Shown piece by piece: positions 8,781 through 16,459 of a DNA stretch of 64,000 bases. This DNA comes from Conexibacter woesei DSM 14684 (lineage in GTDB: Bacteria > Actinomycetota > Thermoleophilia > Solirubrobacterales > Solirubrobacteraceae), in contig NC_013739.1 of assembly GCF_000025265.1 (NCBI RefSeq), positions 2,790,001 to 2,854,000 on the forward strand, in the 5' to 3' direction. The stretch's first letter is position 1. Each line of letters opens with the position of its first letter. The notes beneath the pieces were generated by a model. The model saw only the letters and a program-made list of their open reading frames with translations, ran no database searches and was not told where the DNA came from. The position numbers and the translations under genes are program-made.

Positions 8781-9237
8781 AGTCGTAGATCTCGCCCGAG
8801 CTCTCCAGCTCGAAGCCGAGCCGTTCGTACAGCCGCCGCGCCGGGTTCGCCTGCTCGACGTGGATCGTCACCGCGCGCTCCTCCACGGCGGCGTCTTCGA
8901 GCAGCGTCTGCAAGAGCCGCGTCCCGACGCCGTTGCCGCGCGCCGCCGGCAGCAGCGCGACGTCGACGATCCGCAGCTCGCCCGGCATCCGCGAGAGGTA
9001 CAGGCGCCCGGCCGGCTCGCCGTCGACGAGCACGACGTCGAACGACACGGCGTCGGCGTAGGCGGTGCGGTAGTGGCGGTCCTGCGCCTCGAACTGCTGC
9101 GTCACGAACGCGAGCTTCTGCTCGTCGCTCCATGGCACCAGCGCCAGCTCGCGCTCGCGCGTGCTCGCGTAGATCCGCAGCAGCAGCGCGCGGTCGTCGT
9201 CGGTGGCCGGGCGGAGGGCGATCTCGGGCGCGGGCAT
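8752..9237 (-). CDS. GNAT family N-acetyltransferase
   Basis: A 161-residue acetyltransferase starting MPAPEIALRPATDDD. The acetyl-CoA binding motif is LLPAARGNGVGTRLLQ (Q/RxxGxG/A type), followed by the typical ANPARRLYERLGFE segment. The substrate is unknown. The start was chosen because a minus-strand -10 box lies 7 nt upstream; a longer reading would run through the promoter of the next gene. Confidence 0.85.
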   Translation of the reverse strand: MPAPEIALRPATDDDRALLLRIYASTRERELALVPWSDEQKLAFVTQQFEAQDRHYRTAYADAVSFDVVLVDGEPAGRLYLSRMPGELRIVDVALLPAARGNGVGTRLLQTLLEDAAVEERAVTIHVEQANPARRLYERLGFELESSGEIYDFMRARPSGR

Positions 9238-9244
9238 CGGCGCG

Positions 9245-9250
9245 AGCCTA
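9245..9250 (-). promoter_or_regulatory. -10 hexamer TAGGCT of a leaderless promoter
   Basis: On the minus strand TAGGCT is 7 nt before the GNAT start codon. Confidence 0.5.
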
Positions 9251-9282
9251 GCGCCCGCGCAGCGGGCGCGTCCCGGCGCTTG

Positions 9283-9288
9283 TACGAT
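9283..9288 (+). promoter_or_regulatory. -10 hexamer TACGAT of a leaderless promoter
   Basis: TACGAT lies 7 nt before the ATG at 9296, with no Shine-Dalgarno sequence. Confidence 0.45.
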
Positions 9289-9295
9289 CCCGCGC

Positions 9296-9520
9296 ATGCT
9301 CCAGCTCGTCCTCCGTCTGCTCGCGCTCGCCATCTTCGCCGTGCTCGGGATCGTCTGGTCCGGCAACCCCGACGACACGACCGCCGCGCTGTGGGTCGTC
9401 TCGTTCGTGCTCGTCGTCTTCGCCGCCGTGGAGTCCGAGGCTCCGCGCGAGGGCGCGGGCCTCAGCGCGCTGTGGGAGCGGATCCCCGGCCCATCGAAGA
9501 ACCCCGACGACTACCGCTGA
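9296..9520 (+). CDS. Small membrane protein
   Basis: A 74-residue protein with two likely membrane helices (about residues 2-21 and 31-47, LWVVSFVLVVFAAV) and a polar tail ending NPDDYR. No family recognised. The start is set by the -10 box 7 nt upstream; it begins MLQLVLRLLALAIF, so the start methionine leads directly into the first helix. Confidence 0.65.
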   Translation: MLQLVLRLLALAIFAVLGIVWSGNPDDTTAALWVVSFVLVVFAAVESEAPREGAGLSALWERIPGPSKNPDDYR

Positions 9521-9528
9521 GCGAGGCG

Positions 9529-9534
9529 TAGACT
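9529..9534 (+). promoter_or_regulatory. -10 hexamer TAGACT of a leaderless promoter
   Basis: TAGACT lies 7 nt before the ATG at 9542 and 8 nt after the upstream stop codon. Confidence 0.5.
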
Positions 9535-9541
9535 CGGCCGC

Positions 9542-10201
9542 ATGGCCGAGCCCGCCGCACCCGCCGCGTCCGTCCGCAACCCGCTCTTCGCACGCCTCTA
9601 CGCACGCGTGCTGGCGCGCAACGAGCCGCCGGAGATGCGCGAGCACCGCCGCACGCTGCTCGCCGGCCTCGACGGCCGCGTGCTCGAGGTCGGCGCCGGC
9701 GCCGGGACGAACTTCCCGCACTACCCGGCGGGCGTGACGGAGGTCGTCGCGGTCGAGCCCGAGCCGTACCTGCGCGAGCAGGCGCGCGCGGCCGCCGCCT
9801 CGGCGTCCGTCCCGATCACCGTGCTCGAGGGCGTCGCGGACGCGCTCCCCGCGCCGGACGGCGCGTTCGACGCCGCCGTCGCCTGCCTCGTGCTCTGCTC
9901 GGTGCCCGACCAGCCGCGCGCGCTCGTGGAGCTGCGCCGCGTGCTCAGACCCGGCGGCGAGCTGCGCTTCTTCGAGCACGTCCGCGCGCACGCGCCGCGC
10001 GCCGCCGCGCTCCAGCGGACGGTCGACCGGCTGTTCTGGCCGCACGCGTTCGGCGGCTGCCACACCGCGCGCGACACGGCGCAGGAGATCGAGCGGGCCG
10101 GCTTCGCGATCGAGGCGCAGCGGCGGATGCGCTCGACGGCGCTGAAGATCCCGCCGCCCGTGGCCGTGCAGGTGCTCGGCATCGCCCGTCGCAGCTCGTA
10201 G
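9542..10201 (+). CDS. Class I SAM-dependent methyltransferase
   Basis: A 219-residue methyltransferase. SAM motif I is VLEVGAGAGTNFPHYP, the acidic residue after strand 2 is in VAVEPEP, and motif IV/post-IV is AVACLVLCSVPDQ, then LRPGGELRFFEHVR, as in UbiE/METTL7-type enzymes. No signal peptide. The substrate cannot be inferred; single gene behind its own leaderless promoter. Confidence 0.85.
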   Translation: MAEPAAPAASVRNPLFARLYARVLARNEPPEMREHRRTLLAGLDGRVLEVGAGAGTNFPHYPAGVTEVVAVEPEPYLREQARAAAASASVPITVLEGVADALPAPDGAFDAAVACLVLCSVPDQPRALVELRRVLRPGGELRFFEHVRAHAPRAAALQRTVDRLFWPHAFGGCHTARDTAQEIERAGFAIEAQRRMRSTALKIPPPVAVQVLGIARRSS

Positions 10202-10326
10202 CGCCTGCCGGCAGCCGTCGGCGCGCGTCGGCACCGCCGGCAACCGTCGGCGCGCGCCACGCGCACCGCTGCATATGGCGAGCGGACGCCATTCCGCATC
10301 GCTCCCGGCGCCGCGACGATCGCGTC
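10202..10326. repeat. Intergenic region with imperfect direct repeat
   Basis: Two imperfect copies of a GCCGGCAxCCGTCGGCGCGCG element occur at about 10207-10228 and 10233-10254. A weak -10 (GACGAT, 10315-10320) lies 6 nt before the permease ATG. Nothing else is apparent. Confidence 0.4.
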
Positions 10327-11580
10327 ATGGCACTCGCCGTCGCCGTCTTCGCCGCCGCGCTCGCGCTGATCGTCACCGAGAAGGTCGATCGGACGAAGAT
10401 CGCGCTGGTCGGGGCGGCGCTGCTGATCCTGACGCAGACGATCGACCAGGACGGCGCGATCGAGGCGATCCACTTCGACACGCTCGGGCTGCTCGCCGGG
10501 ATGATGATCGTCGTCCGGCTGACGGAGACGACGGGCGTCTACACCTACGTCGCGATCCGTGCCGGCCAGCTGTCGAAGGGGCGGCCGTTCCTGCTCGTCG
10601 TCGCGCTCGCGATCCCGACCGCGGTGCTGTCGGCGTTCCTCGACAATCTCACGACGATCCTGCTGATGGTGCCGATCACGTTCCTGCTCGCGGACGCGTT
10701 CGACATCGACCCGATCCCGCTGATCCTGATCGAGGTGATGGCGTGCAACATCGGCGGCACCGCGACGCTGATCGGCGACCCGCCGAACATCATGATCGCG
10801 AGCGCGACCGGTCTCTCTTTCATGGACTTCATCGTCAACGTCGCGCCGATCGCGTACTTCACGACCGCCGTGGTCGTCTGTCTGCTGTACCTCGCGTTCA
10901 GGCGCAAGCTGCAGATCGCGCCGGACGCGCGCGAGAAGGTGATGGAGTTGGACGCGAAGCGCTCGATCGAGAACCCGGACGAGCTGAAGCGGCTGCTGCC
11001 CGTGCTGCTGCTCACGATCGTCGCGTTCTTCCTGCACAAGCCGCTCGGGCTGGAGCCGGCGACCGTCGCGCTGACCGGCGCGACCGTGATGCTGCTGCTG
11101 AGCCGGCAGTCGCTGGAGGAGACGCTCGGCGGGATCGAGTGGCCGACGCTGTTCTTCTTCGTCGGCCTGTTCGTGATGGTCGGCGCACTGGAGCACACCG
11201 GCGCGATCGACGAGCTGACGCACGCGATCGTCTCGCTGACCGACGGCGACCGCACCGCCGAGCTGCTCGCGATCGCCTGGGTCGCCTCGATCGTCGGCGG
11301 GATCGTCGACAACATCCCGCTCACGGCGACGATGATCCCCGTCGTCGAGTCGATCGAGGGTGGCTCGGGCGACAACGCCTACTGGTGGGCGCTGTCGCTC
11401 GGCGCCTGCTTCGGCGGCAACCTGACGATCATCTCGGCCGCGGCGAACGTCGCCGCGGCCGGAATGGCGTCGCGCGCCGGGCAGCCGATCGGCTTCATGC
11501 AGTTCCTGCGCGTCGGCGTGCCGGTCACGCTCTTCTCGATGCTGCTCGTGACGGCGTACCTCTACCTGCGGTACATCTAG
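10327..11580 (+). CDS. ArsB/NhaD family ion transporter
   Basis: A 417-residue polytopic permease of the ion transporter superfamily, with about 10-11 hydrophobic segments. The family signature CNIGGTATLIGDPPNIMIAS and the pseudo-symmetric DNIPLTAT and GGNLTIIS segments are present. Members carry arsenite, Na+/H+ or organic anions; the substrate is not evident. No arsenic genes are adjacent. The following CBS-domain gene starts 3 nt after its stop, so the two are probably co-transcribed and may work together. Confidence 0.85.
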   Translation: MALAVAVFAAALALIVTEKVDRTKIALVGAALLILTQTIDQDGAIEAIHFDTLGLLAGMMIVVRLTETTGVYTYVAIRAGQLSKGRPFLLVVALAIPTAVLSAFLDNLTTILLMVPITFLLADAFDIDPIPLILIEVMACNIGGTATLIGDPPNIMIASATGLSFMDFIVNVAPIAYFTTAVVVCLLYLAFRRKLQIAPDAREKVMELDAKRSIENPDELKRLLPVLLLTIVAFFLHKPLGLEPATVALTGATVMLLLSRQSLEETLGGIEWPTLFFFVGLFVMVGALEHTGAIDELTHAIVSLTDGDRTAELLAIAWVASIVGGIVDNIPLTATMIPVVESIEGGSGDNAYWWALSLGACFGGNLTIISAAANVAAAGMASRAGQPIGFMQFLRVGVPVTLFSMLLVTAYLYLRYI

Positions 11581-11583
11581 CCG

Positions 11584-12027
11584 ATGGGCATCCTCCGACA
11601 CGTCCCCGTCCTGCGCGCCGACCGGCTCGTGCGCGAAGCCGTCCACGCGCTCCAGCAGGCCGGCGTCCCGGCGCTGCCGGTCGAGGACGAGCACGGCCGC
11701 TTCCTCGGCATCTTCGGCGAGCGCGAGTTCATCGAGGCGATCTTCCCCGGCTACATCAAGGAGCTGAGATACGCCGGCTTCGTGCCGCACTCGCTCGACG
11801 TCGCGATCGAGCGCCGCTCGGGCTGTCTCGACAGGCCGGTGGGGGAGTACGCGACGCGTGAGCAGATCGCGGTCAGCGAGGGCTTCTCGGACGCCGAGCT
11901 GGCGGAGACGTTCCTCCACCACCGCGTGCTGATCGTCCCCGTCGTCGACGGCGGCCGGCGCGTGATCGGGATCGTCACGCGGACCGACTTCTTCGAGATC
12001 GTCGCCGGGCGGGTCGAGCAGGCGTGA
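11584..12027 (+). CDS. Tandem CBS domain protein
   Basis: A 147-residue protein made of two CBS domains (about residues 3-60 and 85-146; typical HRVLIVPVVDGGRRVIGIVTRTDF). CBS pairs bind adenine nucleotides or similar ligands and regulate partners. Located 3 nt after the permease stop, which suggests it regulates that transporter or senses nucleotide state. No kinase or nuclease domain is fused. Confidence 0.85.
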   Translation: MGILRHVPVLRADRLVREAVHALQQAGVPALPVEDEHGRFLGIFGEREFIEAIFPGYIKELRYAGFVPHSLDVAIERRSGCLDRPVGEYATREQIAVSEGFSDAELAETFLHHRVLIVPVVDGGRRVIGIVTRTDFFEIVAGRVEQA

Positions 12028-12065
12028 CGGCGGGCGACGGCCAGCCGCGCCGCGCGGCCGCCGTG

Positions 12066-12071
12066 TAGCAT
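12066..12071 (+). promoter_or_regulatory. -10 hexamer TAGCAT
   Basis: TAGCAT lies 8 nt before the GTG at 12080, which begins a 28-codon open frame, and about 90 nt before the LhgO ATG. Confidence 0.45.
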
Positions 12072-12079
12072 CGGGCGCG

Positions 12080-12166
12080 GTGGCACCACCGTCCGCGCGG
12101 TTCGCCGCGCGCCGCCGAGCAGGATCGTGTTCCCGACCCCGGGCGCCCGGCGGCGCCGTGCCATGA
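12080..12166 (+). CDS. Possible leaderless upstream ORF (28 aa) coupled to lhgO
   Basis: A short frame begins with GTG at the right distance from the TAGCAT box and ends with TGA at 12164-12166, overlapping the lhgO ATG as ATGA. The peptide is Ala/Pro/Arg-rich (starts VAPPSARFAARRRAG) and resembles no known protein. It could set translation of lhgO by termination-reinitiation. The alternative is that lhgO starts at the GTG at 12127 in its own frame and the short frame is chance. Confidence 0.35.
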   Translation: MAPPSARFAARRRAGSCSRPRAPGGAVP

Positions 12167-13491
12167 CTGCCACCAGACCCGCTTCCTCCTCCGCTCCCAC
12201 GGACTCCACGAGACCGTACGACCTCGCCGTCGTCGGCGCCGGCATCGTCGGCCTCGCCGTCGCGCGAGAGCTGCTCACGCGCCATCCCGGGCTGCGGCTC
12301 GTCGTCGTCGACAAGGAGCCGCAGGTAGGCCGGCACCAGACCGGCCACAACAGCGGCGTCGTGCACGCGGGGATCTACTACCAGCCGGGGTCGCTGAAGG
12401 CGCGGCTGTGCGTCGAGGGCGCCGCCGCGCTGATGGCGTACTGCGAGCAGCGCTCGATCGCGCTCGACCGCTGCGGCAAGGTGATCGTCGCGCTCGGCGA
12501 GCACGAGCTGGGCCGGCTCGACGAGCTGGAGCGGCGCGGCCGCGCGAACGGCGTGCCGGGGCTGAGACGGCTCGACGGCGCCCAGCTGCGCGAGGTCGAG
12601 CCGCACGCCGCCGGGATCGCCGCGCTGCATTCGCCCAACACCGCGATCGTCGACTTCCCGGCCGTTACGCGCGCGCTCGCCGACGACGTCGTCGCGGCCG
12701 GCGGCACGCTCGCGCTCGGCCGCGAGGTGACGGGCGTTGCGCGCCGCGCCGGCACGCGCCCCGGCGCCGGAGAGGTCGTGCTGGAGCACGGCGGCGCGGG
12801 CGGCGCGGCCGTGGCCGGCGGCGCGGACGGTGCGCACGCGGCCCGCGCGGGCGCCGAGCCGACAGTCGCGCGGCGGGCGGTCTTCTGCGCCGGCCTGTGG
12901 GCGGATCGCGTCGCGCGCGCGGCCGGCGCCGACGCCGACCCGCGGATCGTCCCGTTCCGCGGGCAGTACCTGCGGCTGGCGCCGAGCGCGCAGGATCTCG
13001 TGAGAGGCCTGATCTACCCGGTCCCCGACCCGGCGCTGCCATTCCTCGGCGTCCATCTGACCAAGCACGTCTCCGGCGACGTGCTCGCCGGCCCGAGCGC
13101 GCTGCTCGTCGGCGCGCGCGACGCGTACGAGATCCGCCGCGTGCGCCCCGGCGACCTGCGCGAGACGCTCGCCTGGCCCGGCACCTGGCGGGTGATGGCG
13201 AGATACTGGCGCAGCGGCCTCGACGAGATGCGCCTCGCCGCCAGCCGCCGCGCCTTCGGCGCCGCCTGCGCGCAGTACGTTCCGCAGCTGCGCGCGCAGG
13301 ACCTGCTGCCCGGCCCGGCCGGCGTCCGCGCCCAGGCCGTCTCGCGCGACGGCAGGCTCGTCGACGACTTCGTCTTCTCCGAGTCGCCCGACGCGCTCCA
13401 CGTCCGCAACGCCCCGTCGCCGGCCGCCACCTCCGCGCTCGCGATCGCCGCGATGATCGCCGACCGCGCGGAAGGGGCGCTGGCGCTGTGA
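12163..13491 (+). CDS. lhgO: L-2-hydroxyglutarate oxidase
   Basis: A 442-residue FAD-dependent oxidase of the DAO superfamily that oxidises L-2-hydroxyglutarate to 2-oxoglutarate. The dinucleotide motif is VVGAGIVG (GxGxxG at residues 25-30) and the LhgO-typical GRHQTGHNSGVVHAGIYY is at about 56-73. C-terminal NAPSPAATSALAIA is also family-like. An Ala/Gly-rich insertion at about residues 200-235 lengthens the protein relative to usual (about 400 aa). The ATG at 12163 is chosen for its ATGA overlap with the upstream short frame; GTG 12127 is an alternative. Confidence 0.85.
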   Translation: MTATRPASSSAPTDSTRPYDLAVVGAGIVGLAVARELLTRHPGLRLVVVDKEPQVGRHQTGHNSGVVHAGIYYQPGSLKARLCVEGAAALMAYCEQRSIALDRCGKVIVALGEHELGRLDELERRGRANGVPGLRRLDGAQLREVEPHAAGIAALHSPNTAIVDFPAVTRALADDVVAAGGTLALGREVTGVARRAGTRPGAGEVVLEHGGAGGAAVAGGADGAHAARAGAEPTVARRAVFCAGLWADRVARAAGADADPRIVPFRGQYLRLAPSAQDLVRGLIYPVPDPALPFLGVHLTKHVSGDVLAGPSALLVGARDAYEIRRVRPGDLRETLAWPGTWRVMARYWRSGLDEMRLAASRRAFGAACAQYVPQLRAQDLLPGPAGVRAQAVSRDGRLVDDFVFSESPDALHVRNAPSPAATSALAIAAMIADRAEGALAL

Positions 13492-13503
13492 GCGACCATC
13501 CCC

Positions 13504-13509
13504 TAGGGT
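13504..13509 (+). promoter_or_regulatory. -10 hexamer TAGGGT of a leaderless promoter
   Basis: TAGGGT lies 7 nt before the ATG at 13517. Confidence 0.45.
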
Positions 13510-13516
13510 CCATCGC

Positions 13517-13798
13517 ATGAGCGTTGACCCGTTGGAGCAACTGTCGTCGGAGGAGCTGCACGACCTCGCCGTCAAGCGCGCGCGTCGGCATCTCGACGTG
13601 CCGTTCTTCTGGCGGCTGCTGAAGTACCTGCCGGCCGCCGAGGCCGGGGCGGGCGAGCTGGACGAGGCCGAGGCCGACCTCGAGTCGCTGACGTCGCACG
13701 TCGACGACGTGACGACGTCGGGCAGAGGCGAGGTGGGGGAGCTGCTGCGGCCGTTCTACCTCGAGTACCTGCGCGAGCACGGCGTCAGACCGAGCTGA
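13517..13798 (+). CDS. Small acidic hypothetical protein
   Basis: A 93-residue soluble helical protein (MSVDPLEQLSSEELHDLAVK, then HLDVPFFWRLLKYLPAAEAA-like segment, then LRPFYLEYLREHGV). No recognised family. It has its own leaderless promoter and is convergent with the molybdoenzyme gene, 6 nt apart. Confidence 0.65.
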   Translation: MSVDPLEQLSSEELHDLAVKRARRHLDVPFFWRLLKYLPAAEAGAGELDEAEADLESLTSHVDDVTTSGRGEVGELLRPFYLEYLREHGVRPS

Positions 13799-13804
13799 CG
13801 GCGC

Positions 13805-14917
13805 TCACCCTCGCACCGTCACGGGGATCCGCTCGACGGCGTTGTTGACGTAGCCCTTCACGTTCCAGACCGGCGTCAGCGGCTGCGTCTCGCCGGTCGC
13901 GTCGGTCGCGCGCGAGCAGATCGTCCAGGCGCCCGGCGTCGCGTCCCACGTCCACGACCAGCCGCGCCATGCGTGCGGGCCGAGCGGCGGGTCGAGCGCC
14001 GCCTCGCTCCAGTGCTCGCCACCGTCGGCGCTGACCTCGACGCGCTCGATCGGCGCTCGCCCCGACCAGGCGCGTCCGGCGAGCACGCAGCGGCCGGCGT
14101 CGAGCACGCGCTCGCGCGTGAGGAAGTCCGGGATCCCCGGCGGGACCGTCAGCGAGCGCGGCGCGATCCGCGTCACCGGCGCGCCGTCGCCGTCGCCGCT
14201 CGCCAGCTCCTCCTCCGACGCGTAGAGGCGGTAGCCGACGGCTTGCTGGTAGCCGCCGAACGGCTCCGTCAGCGCCGTGATCGCGCCGAGCCACTTCACG
14301 TGCGCCATCCCGTACCAGCCCGGAACGACCAGCCGCAGCGGGAAGCCGTGCTGCGGCGGCAGCGGCGCGCCGTTCATCGCGTACGCCAGCAGCACGTCGC
14401 CGGCGAGCGCGTCGGCGAGCGACAGGCTGCGCTCGTAGCGCTGCTCGACGCCGTCTTCGACGCCGCGGTCGAGCCCGCTGAACAGCAGCTCGACGACGTC
14501 GTCGCCGAGTCCGGCCTCGTCGAGCAGCAGCGCGAGCGGGACGCCGGTCCACTCGGCGGTGCCGACCGCCTCAGTCAGCCACGGCTGGCTGATCGGCCGC
14601 GGCTCCAGCAGCGCGCGGCCGTTGCCCGCGCACTCCAGCGTGACCGCGCGCGTCACCGCCGGCAGCGCCCGCAGCTGCGCCAGCGACAGCGACCGCGGCC
14701 GCGTGACGCGTCCGCCGATCTCCAGCCGCCAGGCGGCCGGGTCGACCGCCGGGATGTCGTAGTGGACGAGCACGTAGTGGAGGCCCGGCGGCGTGATCGG
14801 CCACCGCAGCGCCTCCAGCGGAAGCGCGTGGTTGCGCGCCGCCAGTCGCAGCTCGGCAGCGGTGACGCCGCCGCCGACGTCGCCGACGCCCGCCGCCGCG
14901 CGCGCGTCCGTCGTCAT
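13805..14917 (-). CDS. Sulfite oxidase-like molybdopterin oxidoreductase
   Basis: A 370-residue protein with an oxidoreductase molybdopterin-binding domain (about residues 40-225) and a Mo-co dimerisation domain (about 245-365). The molybdenum-ligand Cys is in TLECAGNGR; PLPPQHGFPLRLVVPGWYG is the usual cofactor-binding stretch. There is no Tat signal or heme domain, so it is likely cytosolic and uses another electron acceptor. It follows the FAD oxidase gene with a single base between stop and start (TGA-G-ATG), so the two form an operon and could share electrons. Substrate not known. Confidence 0.85.
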   Translation of the reverse strand: MTTDARAAAGVGDVGGGVTAAELRLAARNHALPLEALRWPITPPGLHYVLVHYDIPAVDPAAWRLEIGGRVTRPRSLSLAQLRALPAVTRAVTLECAGNGRALLEPRPISQPWLTEAVGTAEWTGVPLALLLDEAGLGDDVVELLFSGLDRGVEDGVEQRYERSLSLADALAGDVLLAYAMNGAPLPPQHGFPLRLVVPGWYGMAHVKWLGAITALTEPFGGYQQAVGYRLYASEEELASGDGDGAPVTRIAPRSLTVPPGIPDFLTRERVLDAGRCVLAGRAWSGRAPIERVEVSADGGEHWSEAALDPPLGPHAWRGWSWTWDATPGAWTICSRATDATGETQPLTPVWNVKGYVNNAVERIPVTVRG

Positions 14918-14918
14918 C

Positions 14919-16325
14919 TCAGCCGATCCCGGCAGCCGCCGCCGGCTCGATGTTCTGGTTGATGCGGAAGAAGTTGCCGGGGTCGTACTCCGCCTTCACG
15001 CGCGCGAGCCGGTCGTAGTTGTCGCCGAACGCGGCGCGCACGCGCCCGCCGCCCTCGTCGCCGATGAAGTTGAGGTAGACGCCGCCGCTGCTGAACTGCT
15101 TCATCTCGGCGGAGATCGCGCGCGCCCAGGCGATGTGCGCGTCGTCGCCGGCGGCGTCCTCCCACAGCGCGAACGGGTGCGTCACCCACGTCGCCTCGCG
15201 CTTGGCCATCGGCGTCTCGTCCGCCGACACGCGAGCGATCGCGCCGCCCCACGGGAAGACGATCGACTGGCAGGCGGACGGCACCGGCATCCGCTCGGAA
15301 TGCGCGGCGTAGACCTCGATCGCCGCGTCGGGAAGCGCGTCGAGGTAGTCGGCGGTCCAGTAGTTCCGCAGCCCCGGCGGGTCGTCGATCATGCGCTGGA
15401 ACTCGACGTACGGCATCGCGCCGACGAGGTCGACGGCCGGCCGCAGCGTGCGGAAGTCCTCTGCGAACGCGGCGCCCTCGCGCTCGTCCTCGCCGGCCCA
15501 CATGAACGCCAGCCCACAGCAGAGTCTGCCCTGCAGCTCCGCCGGCACGAACTCCTCGGGCGGCCCGGTCAGGTACACGACGGCGAGCGCCAGCTCCTCC
15601 GGTGCGCCGTTCTCGATCGTCTCGCGCATCAGCTCGACGACCTCGCGCCCGCGCTCGCCCGGCCACAGCATCAGTCCGGCGAGCACGAGCGGGCCGAGCG
15701 GGTGGAGGTCGAACTCGAACGCCGTCGCGACGCCGAAGTTCCCGCCGCCGCCGTGCAGCGCCCAGAACAGGTCGGCGTGCTCGATCGCGCTCGCGCGGAC
15801 GCGGTCGCCGGCCGCGGTCACCAGCTCGACTGCGCGCAGGTTGTCGCAGGTGAGCCCGTGCTTGCGCTCCAGCCAGCCCGAGCCGCCGCCGAGCGTCAGC
15901 CCCGCGACACCGGTCGTCGAGACGCGCCCGCCGGTCGTCGCGAGCCCGTGTTGCTGTGTTGCGGCGTCAAAGTCCGCCCACGTCGCGCCGGCGCCGCAGC
16001 GCGCCGTGCGGGCACCGGGGTCGACCTCGACGCCGGTGAACGCGCGCACGTCGATCACGAGCCCGTCCGCGACGGTCGACATGCCCGCGACCGAGTGGCC
16101 GCCGGCGCGGACCGCGGTCGGCAGGCCGGTCTCCTGCCCGAAGGCGATCGCGGCGGCGACGTCGTCGACGCCCGCGCACTGGGCGATGACTGCTGGTCGC
16201 ACGTCGACCATCGCGTTGAAGAGGACGCGGGCCTCGTCGTAGCCCGCGTCATCTGGAAGCAGGGCCGTGCCCCGCATCCCGTCGCGCAGCTCGCGCAGCG
16301 CTGTTTGGCCGGCCGTGCCGGTCAT
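14919..16325 (-). CDS. FAD-linked oxidase, berberine-bridge-enzyme-like
   Basis: A 468-residue flavoprotein of the BBE/PCMH-type family. The FAD-binding N-terminal half contains VRAGGHSVAG (His for covalent FAD attachment) and GVAGLTLGGGSGWLERKHGL; the C-terminal BBE tail is FGDNYDRLARVKAEYDPGNFFRINQNI (last part matches the family end motif). Members oxidise alcohols, sugars or alkaloids with O2. The ATG at 16325 follows an AGAAGGGA Shine-Dalgarno by about 7 nt; longer readings run into the preceding gene. Likely co-transcribed with the molybdoenzyme. Confidence 0.85.
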   Translation of the reverse strand: MTGTAGQTALRELRDGMRGTALLPDDAGYDEARVLFNAMVDVRPAVIAQCAGVDDVAAAIAFGQETGLPTAVRAGGHSVAGMSTVADGLVIDVRAFTGVEVDPGARTARCGAGATWADFDAATQQHGLATTGGRVSTTGVAGLTLGGGSGWLERKHGLTCDNLRAVELVTAAGDRVRASAIEHADLFWALHGGGGNFGVATAFEFDLHPLGPLVLAGLMLWPGERGREVVELMRETIENGAPEELALAVVYLTGPPEEFVPAELQGRLCCGLAFMWAGEDEREGAAFAEDFRTLRPAVDLVGAMPYVEFQRMIDDPPGLRNYWTADYLDALPDAAIEVYAAHSERMPVPSACQSIVFPWGGAIARVSADETPMAKREATWVTHPFALWEDAAGDDAHIAWARAISAEMKQFSSGGVYLNFIGDEGGGRVRAAFGDNYDRLARVKAEYDPGNFFRINQNIEPAAAAGIG

Positions 16326-16408
16326 CACGGGTCCCTTCTGTCGTTGCAGAGAGCGCCACCGAGCGTACGACCGGATCGAGGTGCGGCGCAAGACGCGCCG
16401 TGCGCCAG

Positions 16409-16453
16409 GTCGTCCTGGATCGCTGTCGTCCTGCGACAGCAATCCAGGACGAC
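16409..16453 (-). terminator. Strong hairpin terminator after the sigma factor gene
   Basis: Arms 16409-16428 and 16434-16453 pair over 19 bp with one mismatch and a 5-nt loop. It starts 7 nt after the sigma factor stop codon (minus direction). There is no clear U-tract, so it may be a U-less terminator or mRNA-stabilising structure separating the sigma operon from the FAD oxidase gene. Confidence 0.6.
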
Positions 16454-16459
16454 GGCGGC

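Noticed and set aside
9721-13575. A 1284-codon minus-strand open frame
   Set aside because: Overlaps methyltransferase, permease, CBS and lhgO genes on the plus strand, all with recognisable motifs; no protein-like content.
16409-16453. Long hairpin considered as a tRNA or small RNA gene
   Set aside because: A simple two-arm stem with a 5-nt loop, no cloverleaf or T-loop sequence; fits a terminator.
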